NCBI GenBank assembly: GCA_017547165.1
Contig: JAFYQK010000001.1
Location: 1-64,000, forward strand
Source: Bacteroidaceae bacterium
GTDB lineage: Bacteria; Bacteroidota; Bacteroidia; Bacteroidales; Bacteroidaceae
Reading direction: 5' to 3'
DNA: 64,000 nucleotides
The number at the start of each line of letters is the position of its first letter. Within the stretch, counting starts at the first letter, position 1. This document shows, piece by piece, positions 43,501 to 51,316 of this stretch. Under the pieces are notes generated by a model. It saw only the letters and a program-made list of their open reading frames with translations. It was not told where the DNA came from and did not search any database. Both the position numbers and the translations under genes were made by a program.

Positions 43501-43626
43501 ATTGACGAACTGGAAGGTGAAAACGGAAAGGTGAAAACTGAAGTTTATGACCTGAGCGGTCGCCGTGTAGTAAAGCCCGTAAGCGGCATTTATGTGGTTG
43601 ACGGCAAGAAAGTGCTTGTAAAGTAA
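37522..43626 (+). CDS. Secreted GH20 beta-N-acetylhexosaminidase - GH33 sialidase fusion
   Basis: A 2034-residue enzyme with a signal peptide ending LQAK. Residues about 25-150 form the GH20b domain and 155-480 the GH20 catalytic barrel: FHWHMTENQAWRFEVKAYPEL, then HIGGDEV with the catalytic pair Asp294-Glu295. Residues about 1250-1640 form a GH33 sialidase: YRIP (Arg1261), Asp-boxes SKDNGQTW (1301), SEDGGENW (1373) and SDDFGGTW (1446), GGRIYNIYSF for a further Arg, and WQANNTLAFVYEEE. Between and after them are beta-rich binding modules, and the tail VYDLSGRRV to GKKVLVK is type IX-like. It should remove sialic acid and then terminal GlcNAc/GalNAc from host glycans on the cell surface. Confidence 0.92.
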   Translation: MKKTFLTLALAALALMPQTLQAKVEHLLPKPQQITVNEGAAPFALGGSVTISYNGGAAKCELLEEFFTQNGCTLGQGGTTVRVDIVEIIDGAYDYELYGYENEAYMLKVTSSGITISAVTNTGVIRAAQTLVQMAEGWDGAAALEAVTVKDWPAFKVRGYMHDVGRSFISADELVKQVELFSRFKVNTFHWHMTENQAWRFEVKAYPELTSSESMTRFAGQYYTQEDCKKVLAAAKKHGMIVVPEIDMPGHSEAFERAMHFGMQTEEGKVVLKKVLDEVCELFADAPYIHIGGDEVSTSADYLNEMIAYVESKGKKCELWNPINGIGQDALNHSLAQMWGTRGYLASGKANIDSRYNYTNHFDVFADLVGIYKSNIYYHEKGTPEVAGSISGCWNDRKVADEKAIMAQNNVWANVIATAERTWIGGGKQYIDNMTNTPANLKADGGHGGVMLPNSGEEYEEFKSWETRFLFHKANSLKNEPIPYVKQTNVRWRITDAFPNGGSETAAFGPEAEGKTTSTALLPEVFTHEGKTYYTGMATGAGIYLAHTWGNSIIDAYYDNPQYNHTAYAWTYVYSPKAQTVGAQIEFQNYSRSEQDAAAPAGKWDHFGSKIWVNGEEIDAPAWDNTGVSISSKEVELKNENFPGRTPVKVTLKEGWNKVFLKLPYFNKGYRLKKWMFTCVFTDTEGKNAVEGLIYSPNQCKDEATEIVAAKVSEVKRQMGLYLNDKVGCWPASLGESLNTKIAEIEATYSETMTLAEREAQVAEIEAAAAVVLASLTAENINKPVAGKTYRMYTPQRGSRYVTSYGNGQAVIGEQNPSTNSSVWKFVVRQDGSYDIQNFHDLTYISPASANNTALNTVKAAPNAGWTVNAASVKGLVIIVSGSAQFNQTNSAQNYQVYNWGSGTNTTDTGCMYQIEEVSVNAEEEGAGVPDGIEPPFKTTTIVNGEFAPGTVWYTMQIGSSQHIISDNGTADKISLQTTKTDLAAADLWCFVGNAENGYKIYNKQAGATKVLASSSEMKPLSGYGGTGGATYPTLQTEASLPNGYIGAWDLQVSDELADTEGYFLVLHGTQYAVNNFGNVGNLAFWAEGKDAGSTVTFAFAEATVEINAANGEFTASNANKTWHSKWESNQLEGFSLGLNANNMQASNGYLNIFSGQSGSCSITLTAPEGAIVAEYGFDYVNIETGYELTLTVDGTAYKTSTTKKSLKVTDGETRTASFTQSGANKGVTYSNFMVTVRRSTQEAEPQYEVFTTTTTSVPYRIPAIAQAKNGNLIAVADYRHSGADIGMATNGRIDIHGRISKDNGQTWGDVFPIIEGQGAAAANTNSMYVAFGDPCLVADSESDKVMLLTCSGNVSFPNGQRNNHQGIARFYSEDGGENWGTPVDISESIYEQFDQRADGGIRCMFIGSGKISQSKTVKVGSHYRLYCAPLVKLTNGSNVNFVLYSDDFGGTWKVLGGVETSPIPSGGDEPKADELPDGRILISSRTSGGRIYNIYSFTDVAKGEGSWGVAAWSNANNNGTVATSNSTNGEIIFIPVKRIEDQKQMYMMLQSVPLGSGRANVGIYYKALESLNDFMTPDSLAKDWDGRHQSSFIGSAYSTMCWQANNTLAFVYEEETHCNTSRGGYTIIYKNYSIEQITDSAFTYDASSKAEDVVKAGIDSRKIQAGEGKYVGEYKASSVATVDEAVEAYKTAPSAENYVAINKALALADRIEVEEGQMYRLRNISRQNATLYLAPEDTRFTAAASNVMTADQVFTFVPAANKGEFYMYNPNYNLYLGKLVATETQPVVMSTTENAGTWKFESKPSGESKVINVNRESGGNDGLHLAGDNTRLVPWTSGAEASQWFIELVKEVPAVVPAEGYVTANLPFAVKLPQGLVAYKAVAPAMVNDVMCMYIEELGTEVVPANTPVVLAGEAGVHMLQFVNLPAAAEAASEQGWKGTLRATTLQEEFFALQGDQFVKTTGNIAANKAYYIGDVDVDAMPVSLEDGTETGIDELEGENGKVKTEVYDLSGRRVVKPVSGIYVVDGKKVLVK

Positions 43627-43647
43627 GGAATAGGTGATATTTGTGAT

Positions 43648-43684
43648 ATGCCCCTTCCCTCGAATGGTGGGAGGGGGCATTGAT
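43648..43684 (+). terminator. Hairpin terminator of the GH20-GH33 gene
   Basis: ATGCCCCTTCCC at 43648-43659 pairs with GGGAGGGGGCAT at 43669-43680 with one G-T wobble, followed by TGATTTTG. Confidence 0.75.
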
Positions 43685-43779
43685 TTTGGGGAGGAGAAGC
43701 AAGGAAAACCTTGGATGATTCAGGCTCCCCACAGGAGGGACAAGGATAAGATAGGATTTAAGAGAAAAAAGAAACAGAA

Positions 43780-44463
43780 ATGACTATACTTAAACAACTG
43801 AGAACATTCTTGCGTTGGGCGGTGGGGGTGTTTTTCGTTTCCTCAATATTGGCAGTAGTTGTTTATAAATGGCTGCCAGTGCCAGTGACCCCATTGATGT
43901 TAATACGTTGTTGTCAGCAGATGGCGAGGGGAGAAAAAATACGCTTGAAACATCATTGGGTGAGTATGGAAGATGGTATGCCCCCTGACCTGGCTTTAGC
44001 TGTGGTGGCAAGTGAGGACCAGAGGTTTATGACACACCATGGTTTTGACTTTGAGGCAATATCCATGGCATGGGACGAACGCGTGGATGGAAAGAGAAGG
44101 CGCGGAGCAAGTACAATATCGCAGCAGACGGCAAAGAACGTGTTTCTGTGGCCTGGGGGAGGTTGCTTTAGAAAAGGACTTGAGGTGTATTTCACCATTT
44201 TGATAGAATTGGTGTGGGGGAAGGAAAGGATATTGGAGGTGTACCTCAACAGTATTGAGATGGGGGATGGTATTTATGGCGCTGATGCAGTGGCATGGCA
44301 ACATTTTGGGAGAGAAGCAAAAAGATTGACAAGGGCTAATTGTGCACTAATTGCTGCTACATTACCAAATCCGTTAAAGTTCAGCTCGAAAAATCCTTCA
44401 AGATATATGCTTAAACGTCAAACTAAGATATTGAGGGAGATGAGAAATTTAGGCAGCATATGA
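43780..44463 (+). CDS. mtgA: Monofunctional peptidoglycan glycosyltransferase
   Basis: A 227-residue GT51 enzyme with one N-terminal membrane anchor (about 13-30). Catalytic Glu79 lies in VVASEDQRFMTHHGFD; the second catalytic motif region is RGASTISQQTAKNVFLWP and EVYLNSIEMGDGIYG follows. It polymerises lipid II into glycan strands without a transpeptidase domain. A normal-length MtgA, probably the only gene in its transcript. Confidence 0.94.
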   Translation: MTILKQLRTFLRWAVGVFFVSSILAVVVYKWLPVPVTPLMLIRCCQQMARGEKIRLKHHWVSMEDGMPPDLALAVVASEDQRFMTHHGFDFEAISMAWDERVDGKRRRGASTISQQTAKNVFLWPGGGCFRKGLEVYFTILIELVWGKERILEVYLNSIEMGDGIYGADAVAWQHFGREAKRLTRANCALIAATLPNPLKFSSKNPSRYMLKRQTKILREMRNLGSI

Positions 44464-44491
44464 GCTAAAAGTGCATTTTTGTAACGTAGAC

Positions 44492-44522
44492 TTTGCAAAT
44501 TAAAGGAAAAAGTGTATCTTTG
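44492..44522 (+). promoter_or_regulatory. Promoter of the second ATPase gene, within an inverted repeat
   Basis: TTTG (44492-44495), 19 bp and TATCTTTG (44515-44522) form a consensus promoter with a leader of about 20 bases. ACGTAGA (44484-44490) and TCTACGT (44539-44545) flank it as inverted repeats, a possible operator. Confidence 0.78.
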
Positions 44523-44548
44523 TCTGCGTAAATGTATATCTACGTAGC

Positions 44549-45730
44549 ATGTTGGAGACCCTTTTTAGAACCCACCAATACTTATTGGAACATTTAGGTG
44601 AGCCTATCAGACGTTCGCTGATGGATGAGATAAACTGGCGCGATCGTTTGATTGGTATCAAGGGATGTCGTGGGGTAGGAAAGACGACTTTCCTATTGCA
44701 GTATGCCAAGGAGAATTATTCGGCAAAGGATACGCGTTGTTTGTATATCAATATGAACAGTTTCTTCTTCCAAACATATAGTTTGGTGAAGTTCGCGGGT
44801 GAATTCTATAAGGCCGGTGGTCAGGTGTTGCTGATAGACCAAATATTCAAACTTCCCAACTGGAGTCATGTCCTGCACGAGTGTTACGAGAAGTATCCCT
44901 TGCTACGCATAGTCTTTACTGGCAGTACAGTGATGAGACTAAAGGATGAGAATCCTGAACTCAATGGTATATGTCGCAGTTATAGTCTGAGAGGTTTCTC
45001 GTTTAGAGAATTTCTCAATATGAAGGCGGGACTTGATATTAAACCTTATACCTTGCGTGAATTGGAAAACAGGCATGAGCGTATAGCCAAGGAGGTTTGT
45101 GCAAAGTGCAATCCACTGGATTATTTCATGGCTTACCTGCATCATGGATATTATCCCTTCTTCCTGGAGAAGAGAAACTTCAGCGAGAACTTGCTGAAAA
45201 CAATGAACATGATGATAGAGGTGGACATCCTTTTGATAAATCAGATGGAACAGAAGAACCTCAGCAGAATAAAAAAATTGTTCTTCTATTTGGCTACGCG
45301 TGGCACTGGAGCTCCAAACATAAGCCAGTTGGCTATTGATGTTCAGACTTCGAGAACAACAACAATGAACTATATCAAGTTCCTTGCTGATGCGCGATTG
45401 CTGAATATTATATACCGAAAGGGTGATGACTATCCGAAGAAGCCTGCGAGGGTGATGATGAACAATACAAACCTTATGTATGTTATGACACCAGGAAAGG
45501 TGAATAAGCATGAATTGATGGAAACTTATTTCCAGAATGCTGTTTGGGGAAAACATAAGGTGAAGGTGGCTGACAGGATTGGTACTTTCTTGTTAGATGA
45601 TAAGTACAGATATAAAATTATGGATAGCATGCCTAAACGCAAGGCAACGGATGTGGTGTATGTGAATCCGGAAATATCTGTTGGTGAGGGACAGGAAATT
45701 CCTCTTTGGATGTTTGGGTTGCTGTATTGA
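44549..45730 (+). CDS. AAA-type ATP-binding protein with altered Walker B
   Basis: A 393-residue protein of the AAA_14/DUF4143 group. Walker A GCRGVGKTT is at residues 39-47. Walker B reads VLLIDQIFKLPNWSHVL, so the usual catalytic Glu of LIDEI is Gln98; sensor-like IVFTGSTVMRL follows. The C-terminal half has the winged-helix pattern LSRIKKLFFYLATRGTGAPNISQLA and a short last domain. With Gln at this place hydrolysis would be slow or absent. Function is unknown. It is related in plan to the ATPase at 35442-36716 but diverged. A 10-bp CCTAGG array follows its stop. Confidence 0.8.
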   Translation: MLETLFRTHQYLLEHLGEPIRRSLMDEINWRDRLIGIKGCRGVGKTTFLLQYAKENYSAKDTRCLYINMNSFFFQTYSLVKFAGEFYKAGGQVLLIDQIFKLPNWSHVLHECYEKYPLLRIVFTGSTVMRLKDENPELNGICRSYSLRGFSFREFLNMKAGLDIKPYTLRELENRHERIAKEVCAKCNPLDYFMAYLHHGYYPFFLEKRNFSENLLKTMNMMIEVDILLINQMEQKNLSRIKKLFFYLATRGTGAPNISQLAIDVQTSRTTTMNYIKFLADARLLNIIYRKGDDYPKKPARVMMNNTNLMYVMTPGKVNKHELMETYFQNAVWGKHKVKVADRIGTFLLDDKYRYKIMDSMPKRKATDVVYVNPEISVGEGQEIPLWMFGLLY

Positions 45731-45735
45731 TAGCA

Positions 45736-45800
45736 GGAGGGGCTAGGAAGCCCTAGGAAAACCTAGGAAAACCTAGGAGGATATAGGAAACCTTAGGTTA
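45736..45800. repeat. 10-bp phased CCTAGG array
   Basis: Units GGCTAGGAAG, CCCTAGGAAAA, CCTAGGAAAA and CCTAGGAGG, 10 bp apart, occupy the gap between the ATPase gene and nifJ. A small CAGGC/GCCTG hairpin (about 45833-45848) then precedes nifJ. Confidence 0.88.
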
Positions 45801-45868
45801 TAAAAAATAGATTAAATAATTTTTAACCGCAGTCAGGCTTTGGCCTGGCAATAAAACAATATATAACA

Positions 45869-48800
45869 ATGGCAAAAGAAAAGAAATTTGTGACTTGGGA
45901 TGGTAATACCTGTGCCGGACATGTTGCTTACATGTTTAGCGAGGTTGCTGCTATTTATCCCATCACTCCTTCGTCACCAATGGCAGAGCATGTTGACGAG
46001 TGGGCTGCTCAGGGCAGAAAGAATCTGTTTGGTGATACTGTGCTGGTACAGGAAATGCAGTCAGAGGGTGGTGCAGCAGGTGCTGTTCATGGTTCTTTGC
46101 AGGCTGGTGCTTTGACATCTACTTTTACTGCAAGTCAGGGCTTGTTGCTGATGATTCCAAATATGTACAAGATTGCTGGTGAGTTGCTTCCCAGCGTATT
46201 CCATGTGAGCGCTCGTACCGTGGCAACACACTCTTTGTGTATCTTTGGTGACCATAGCGACGTGATGGCTTGTCGTCAGACTGGTTTCGCTATGTTGGCA
46301 GAGGGCAGTGTGCAGGAGGTTATGGACCTCAGCGCTGTGGCTCATCTGGCTTCTATTGAGGCTCGTGTACCTTTCATCAACTTCTTCGACGGTTTCCGTA
46401 CTTCTCATGAGTACCAGAAGGTTGAACTTATTGAGGACGACGATGTTCGTGACCTGGTGGACATGAAGGCTGTGAGCGAGTTCCGTTCTCGTGCCTTGAC
46501 TCCCGAGCGTCCCATGGCAAAGGGTATGGCAGAGAATCCCGAGACTTTCTTTGCTCACAGAGAAAGCTGCAACCGCTACTATGATGCTGTTCCTGCCATC
46601 GTGGAGAAATACATGGCTGCTATCAGCGAGCGTACAGGTCGTAAGTATGACCTCTTTACATATTATGGTGCAGAGGATGCAGAGAATATCATCATCTTGA
46701 TGGGTTCTGCTACCGAGGCTGCTCGTGAGGCTATCGACTATGCAAATGCCAATGGCAAGAAGTATGGTATGATCAGCGTTCATCTGTATCGTCCCTTCTC
46801 TGTTAAGCACTTGTTGAAGGCTGTACCTGCAAACTGCAAGCGTATTGCTGTGCTTGACCGTACAAAGGAACCCGGCAGCAACGGCGAACCTTTGTTGCTT
46901 GATGTGAAGGATGCTTTCTACGGTATGGAGAATGCTCCTTTGATCGTTGGCGGCCGTTATGGTTTGGGCAGTGCTGACGTTACTCCCACCATGATTCTGG
47001 GCGTATTCGAGAACCTCGAGTTGCCTATGCCCAAGGATCACTTCACCGTAGGTATCGTTGACGACCTAACCTTTACCTCTCTGCCCAAGAAGGAAGAGAT
47101 GGCTTTGGGCGGCAAGGGTATCTTCGAGGCCAAGTTCTTCGGTTTGGGTGCTGATGGTACCGTAGGTGCCAACAAGAACTCTGTGAAGATTATCGGTGAC
47201 AATACCAACAAGTACTGTCAGGCTTACTTCTCTTACGACTCAAAGAAGAGCGGTGGTTTCACCTGCTCGCACTTGCGTTTCGGCGACAGCCCAATCCGCA
47301 GCACATATCAGATCAAGACTCCAAACTTTGTGGCTTGCCATGTTCAGGCATACTTGCGCATGTATGATGTAATCCGTGGTTTGCAGCCCGGTGGCCAGTT
47401 CCTGCTGAACACTATCTTCGAGGGTGAGGAGTTGGTTAACTTCATCCCCAACAACCTGAAGAAGTATTTTGCTGAGAAGAACATTACCGTTTATTATATC
47501 AACGCTACCAAGATTGCTCAGGAGATTGGTTTGGGTAACCGTACCAACACCATTCTGCAGTCTGCATTCTTCCGCATCACCGAGGTTATCCCCGTGGAGC
47601 TCGCAGTAGAGCAGATGAAGAAGGCTATCGTGAAGTCTTATGGCAAGAAGGGTGAGGATGTTGTGAACATGAACTTTGCTGCCGTTGACCGCGGTGGTGA
47701 GTACAAGACTCTGGAGGTGGATCCTGCATGGGCTAACTTACCTGCTGATGAGGCTCCTAAGTATGAAGAACCTGAATATATCACAAGTCTGGTACGTCCT
47801 ATCAATGCTCAGAATGGTGACTTGTTGCCAGTGAGTGCATACAAGGGTATCGAGGATGGTGCATGGGAGCAGGGCACTTCTGCTTTCGAGAAGCGTGGTG
47901 TAGCTGGTTTCGTACCTGTTTGGAACAGCGAGAACTGTATCCAGTGTAACAAGTGTGCATTCGTTTGTCCTCATGCTGCTATCCGTCCTATCGTTATGAC
48001 CGACGAGGAGTTGGCTGGTTACGAGGGTGAGAGCATCGAGATGAAGGCTCCTGCTACTATGAAGGGCATGCACTTCGTTATTGCTGTTGACGACAAGGAC
48101 TGTCTGGGTTGCGGCAACTGTGCCGATGTTTGTCCCGGCAATCCCAAGAAGGGCGTGGCTCTGACTATGAAGGCATACGATGATTCATCTGCGGAGGCAG
48201 TGAAGAATGCAGCAGACTGGAAGTACTTCATGCAGAAGGTTACAAGCAAGCAGCATTTGGTAGATATCAAGCAGAGTCCTAAGAACAGCCAGTTTGCACA
48301 ACCATTGTTTGAGTTCAGCGGTGCTTGTGCAGGTTGTGGCGAGACTCCTTATGTGAAGCTCATCAGCCAGTTGTTCGGTGACCGTGAGATGGTAGCCAAC
48401 GCTACAGGTTGCTCTTCTATCTACTCTGGTTCAATTCCTTCTACTCCCTATACCAAGAATGCAGAAGGTCAGGGTCCTGCATGGGCTAACTCATTGTTCG
48501 AGGACTTCTGTGAGTTCGGTTTGGGTATGGTATTGGCAACAAAGAAGATGAAGGCCCGTATCAATGCATTGCTCAGCGAGGCTATTGCCGGTGATGAGGC
48601 TCCTGCTGAATTCAAGGCTGCGGCACAACAGTGGATTGATGCACAGAATGATGCAGAAGGTTCCAAGGTTGCCGCAAACGCACTGAAGCCAATGATAGCT
48701 GCAGGCGTAGAGGCTGGTTGCCCATTGTGTGCGCAGTTGAAGGAGATGGAGCACTATCTTGTTAAGCGTAGCCAGTGGATTATTGGCGGTGATGGTGCTT

Positions 48801-49435
48801 CTTACGATATCGGTTATGGCGGTTTGGACCATGTTATCGGTTCTGGCGAGGATGTTAATATCTTCGTTCTCGACACCGAGGTTTACTCTAATACCGGTGG
48901 CCAGGCATCAAAGGCTACTCCTATTGGTGCTATCGCACAGTTTGCCGCTAACGGTAAGCGTGTTGGCAAGAAGGATCTTGGCTTGATGCAGGCAACATAT
49001 GGCAATGTTTATGTGGCTCAGGTTGCTATGGGTGCCGACCAGGCTCAGTGTCTGAAGGCTTTGCGTGAGGCAGAGGCATGGAATGGTCCTTCACTGGTGA
49101 TTGCTTATGCTCCTTGTATCAACCATGGTTTGAAGGCCAAGGGCGGTATGGGCAAGAGTCAGGCCGAGGAGGCTAAGGCTGTTGAATGCGGTTACTGGCA
49201 CTTGTGGCGCTACAATCCCGCTTTGGGCGAAGAGGGCAAGAACCCCTTCCAGTTGGACAGCAAAGAACCTGCTTGGGACAAGTTCCAGGACTTCCTTGAG
49301 GGTGAGGTTCGCTTCCTCTCATTGAAGAAGGCTGCTCCTCAGGAGGCACAGGAACTCTTCGATGCTTGTAAGGAGGCTGCACAGCGCCGTTACAAGGCAT
49401 ATGTTCGCAAGACTCAGGAGGATTGGTCTTTGTAA
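45869..49435 (+). CDS. nifJ: Pyruvate:ferredoxin (flavodoxin) oxidoreductase
   Basis: A 1188-residue single-chain PFOR. It begins with the domain I loop AIYPITPSSPMAEHVDEWAA. Two [4Fe-4S] sites are present: CIQCNKCAFVCP from Cys690 and CLGCGNCADVCP from Cys745. An additional cluster motif is CAGCGE, and the TPP/Mg site is GDGASYDIGYGGLDHV through VYSNTGGQASK (about 970-1015). It oxidises pyruvate to acetyl-CoA and CO2 and reduces ferredoxin, the main pyruvate route of anaerobic Bacteroidales. Codon use is strongly biased, fitting high expression. Confidence 0.97.
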   Translation: MAKEKKFVTWDGNTCAGHVAYMFSEVAAIYPITPSSPMAEHVDEWAAQGRKNLFGDTVLVQEMQSEGGAAGAVHGSLQAGALTSTFTASQGLLLMIPNMYKIAGELLPSVFHVSARTVATHSLCIFGDHSDVMACRQTGFAMLAEGSVQEVMDLSAVAHLASIEARVPFINFFDGFRTSHEYQKVELIEDDDVRDLVDMKAVSEFRSRALTPERPMAKGMAENPETFFAHRESCNRYYDAVPAIVEKYMAAISERTGRKYDLFTYYGAEDAENIIILMGSATEAAREAIDYANANGKKYGMISVHLYRPFSVKHLLKAVPANCKRIAVLDRTKEPGSNGEPLLLDVKDAFYGMENAPLIVGGRYGLGSADVTPTMILGVFENLELPMPKDHFTVGIVDDLTFTSLPKKEEMALGGKGIFEAKFFGLGADGTVGANKNSVKIIGDNTNKYCQAYFSYDSKKSGGFTCSHLRFGDSPIRSTYQIKTPNFVACHVQAYLRMYDVIRGLQPGGQFLLNTIFEGEELVNFIPNNLKKYFAEKNITVYYINATKIAQEIGLGNRTNTILQSAFFRITEVIPVELAVEQMKKAIVKSYGKKGEDVVNMNFAAVDRGGEYKTLEVDPAWANLPADEAPKYEEPEYITSLVRPINAQNGDLLPVSAYKGIEDGAWEQGTSAFEKRGVAGFVPVWNSENCIQCNKCAFVCPHAAIRPIVMTDEELAGYEGESIEMKAPATMKGMHFVIAVDDKDCLGCGNCADVCPGNPKKGVALTMKAYDDSSAEAVKNAADWKYFMQKVTSKQHLVDIKQSPKNSQFAQPLFEFSGACAGCGETPYVKLISQLFGDREMVANATGCSSIYSGSIPSTPYTKNAEGQGPAWANSLFEDFCEFGLGMVLATKKMKARINALLSEAIAGDEAPAEFKAAAQQWIDAQNDAEGSKVAANALKPMIAAGVEAGCPLCAQLKEMEHYLVKRSQWIIGGDGASYDIGYGGLDHVIGSGEDVNIFVLDTEVYSNTGGQASKATPIGAIAQFAANGKRVGKKDLGLMQATYGNVYVAQVAMGADQAQCLKALREAEAWNGPSLVIAYAPCINHGLKAKGGMGKSQAEEAKAVECGYWHLWRYNPALGEEGKNPFQLDSKEPAWDKFQDFLEGEVRFLSLKKAAPQEAQELFDACKEAAQRRYKAYVRKTQEDWSL

Positions 49436-49461
49436 TAGTATGACAAAAAGCATATAATATT

Positions 49462-49500
49462 CACAGACACCTCTCCGCCATAAGCAGAGAGGTGTCTGTG
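49462..49500 (+). terminator. 14-bp hairpin downstream of nifJ
   Basis: CACAGACACCTCTC (49462-49475) pairs perfectly with GAGAGGTGTCTGTG (49487-49500) over an 11-base loop. It is followed by an A run instead of T on the plus strand, so termination may rely on the stem alone. Confidence 0.65.
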
Positions 49501-49541
49501 CAAAAAAACTTCAGGATTCTGCGTTACATAGATTTGTTGAT

Positions 49542-50474
49542 ATGTTACTGTCCTTTGTTATTCCAGCTTATAATGCTGCAGATTATATAAAGTCATGTAT
49601 CAAGAGTATATTCGCTCTTGACTTGCATGGGAGAGACTTTGAGGTTATTGTCGTGAACGACGGTTCTACAGACAATACTGCAGAGGTGCTGGAAGACTGT
49701 ATGCGCGAATATGCTTTGAAGACTATCAGTCAGGACAACATGGGACCAAGTGTCGCACGGAATGCAGGCTTGTCATATGCTAAGGGCAAGTATGTCGCTT
49801 TTGTTGATGCTGATGATGAGCTGATAAGCACATCGGACATATCTTCCTTGATCTCTTTAATGGAGGGAGATGCTCCAGACATAATAGGTGTAAACCTAAG
49901 ACAGCGTGATTTCAATGGTAAGGAGGCACCTTATCGCCGATATGTGCCCACCTACAACAAATGCTATGCTCCTGCTTATAAATTTATGACGGGGAGAAAC
50001 ATTTTTCCGTGTATACCGGCATATATGTTTAGAAAGGAATTCCTGGACAGGAAAGGACTCGAACTATTTCCAAAGAAATTTCATGAGGATGAGGAGTTCA
50101 CACCAAGGGCCTTCGCATTGGCAGACAGTTTCGTGGCGTTGAATATTGACTGGTATCTTAGAATCCTTCGCAAAGAGAGTATTACCACAACAACCGATCC
50201 GGAGAAGCAGAAGAGAAACATCAGGGATATGTTGCGTATACTGGCGCGTATGACCGATTTCGCTATGAAGAGTCCCCATTTAAGGATTGCCATGTCATGT
50301 AAACTGGACTATATGGTGGTTGATTTACTTTTGTTACTGCATAAGCAAGGACATGATAAAGAATTTCAACGCGAAGTTTTAGCAGAATTAAGGAGAATGG
50401 GTTGTTTCCCATTGCGATGGAGAAACGATTTAAAGTATATGGCATTTAACCTATGGACAAGAATATTCCTGTGA
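49542..50474 (+). CDS. Family 2 glycosyltransferase
   Basis: A 310-residue GT-A-fold transferase beginning LLSFVIPAYNAADYI. The nucleotide-sugar site is VIVVNDGSTDNT and the metal-binding motif is FVDADDE. The acceptor region ends FLDRKG and FHEDEEFTPRAFALAD, typical of GT2 enzymes in polysaccharide clusters. Donor and acceptor are unknown. The next glycosyltransferase gene overlaps its last 22 bases, suggesting translational coupling. Confidence 0.9.
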   Translation: MLLSFVIPAYNAADYIKSCIKSIFALDLHGRDFEVIVVNDGSTDNTAEVLEDCMREYALKTISQDNMGPSVARNAGLSYAKGKYVAFVDADDELISTSDISSLISLMEGDAPDIIGVNLRQRDFNGKEAPYRRYVPTYNKCYAPAYKFMTGRNIFPCIPAYMFRKEFLDRKGLELFPKKFHEDEEFTPRAFALADSFVALNIDWYLRILRKESITTTTDPEKQKRNIRDMLRILARMTDFAMKSPHLRIAMSCKLDYMVVDLLLLLHKQGHDKEFQREVLAELRRMGCFPLRWRNDLKYMAFNLWTRIFL

Positions 50475-51316
50475 TATTGTCTGTCATAATTCCTGTGTAC
50501 AAGACAGAGAAAACCTTGGACAGATGTATAGAAAGTGTGGTCCAACAGGGTGTAGAGGGTATGGAACTTATTCTTGTTGATGACGGCTCGCCTGACGGAA
50601 GTCCTGCCTTGTGTGATGCGTGGATGTCACGTAATGCCATGGTTAGGGTGCTGCATAAGTGCAATGGAGGCTTGAGTGATGCCCGAAATGCAGGAATAGA
50701 TATAGCAAGGGGTAAGTATATCACTTTCGTTGACAGTGACGACTTCGTAGAGAAGGGTACCTACAAATCCTTGTTGGAATGGTTGAGGTGCAATGCCGAG
50801 TGTGATATACTTGAATTTCCAATCAAACATATAGGTACGGACCGGAGAGCAACACCACGTTTTACAGACAGGATATTTTCTTCTGCACGTCAATACTGGT
50901 ATGTTACAGAAGCATGGGAGCACACTTATGCATGTAACAAAATATACAGAAGGTCAATGTTTGACGATGTGCGTTTTCCTGTGGGATGCGTTTTTGAGGA
51001 TGTGTATACATTACCACAGTTGCTATGCAGAAATCCGAGGGTAGCCACGTCATCGCATGGGACTTATTGTTATGTTTGGAACGAAGAGGGAGTCTCTGCA
51101 TTGGCATCGACAAATGTTGCACATACCAAGCAACATCTTGAGGCTTTGATAATGGCTGCCAAAAGAATGAAAATGACCCTCTGGAACAGAAATGGCTACA
51201 AGATTTATCTGTCGATGTTATACCGACAGATAGATATATATCGTATGGGTGGGGAAATACTTTTGGACTGGCCTTTTGTACGTTTGATTTGCTGGCTTCA
51301 CAGCAAACTGAGGTAG
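50453..51316 (+). CDS. Family 2 glycosyltransferase
   Basis: A 287-residue GT2 enzyme: VIIPVYKTEKTLDRCIESV, then LILVDDGSPDGSPALCD and the DxD motif FVDSDDF, with CVFEDVYTLPQLL near the acceptor site. It starts inside the previous glycosyltransferase gene. Its 3' end overlaps the convergent GT4-like gene by 19 bases (51298-51316), so the two operons meet tail to tail with no gap for a terminator. Confidence 0.9.
   Translation: MDKNIPVILSVIIPVYKTEKTLDRCIESVVQQGVEGMELILVDDGSPDGSPALCDAWMSRNAMVRVLHKCNGGLSDARNAGIDIARGKYITFVDSDDFVEKGTYKSLLEWLRCNAECDILEFPIKHIGTDRRATPRFTDRIFSSARQYWYVTEAWEHTYACNKIYRRSMFDDVRFPVGCVFEDVYTLPQLLCRNPRVATSSHGTYCYVWNEEGVSALASTNVAHTKQHLEALIMAAKRMKMTLWNRNGYKIYLSMLYRQIDIYRMGGEILLDWPFVRLICWLHSKLR

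Noticed and set aside
42466-43680. A 404-codon minus-strand frame inside the GH20-GH33 gene (also 40057-40893 and 38410-39339).
   Set aside because: All are antisense to confirmed catalytic or binding modules with strong codon bias; no promoter, start context or family similarity.
46061-47041. A 326-codon minus-strand frame opposite nifJ.
   Set aside because: It is antisense to conserved PFOR domains; the Cys/His/Thr-rich translation is typical of a shadow frame.
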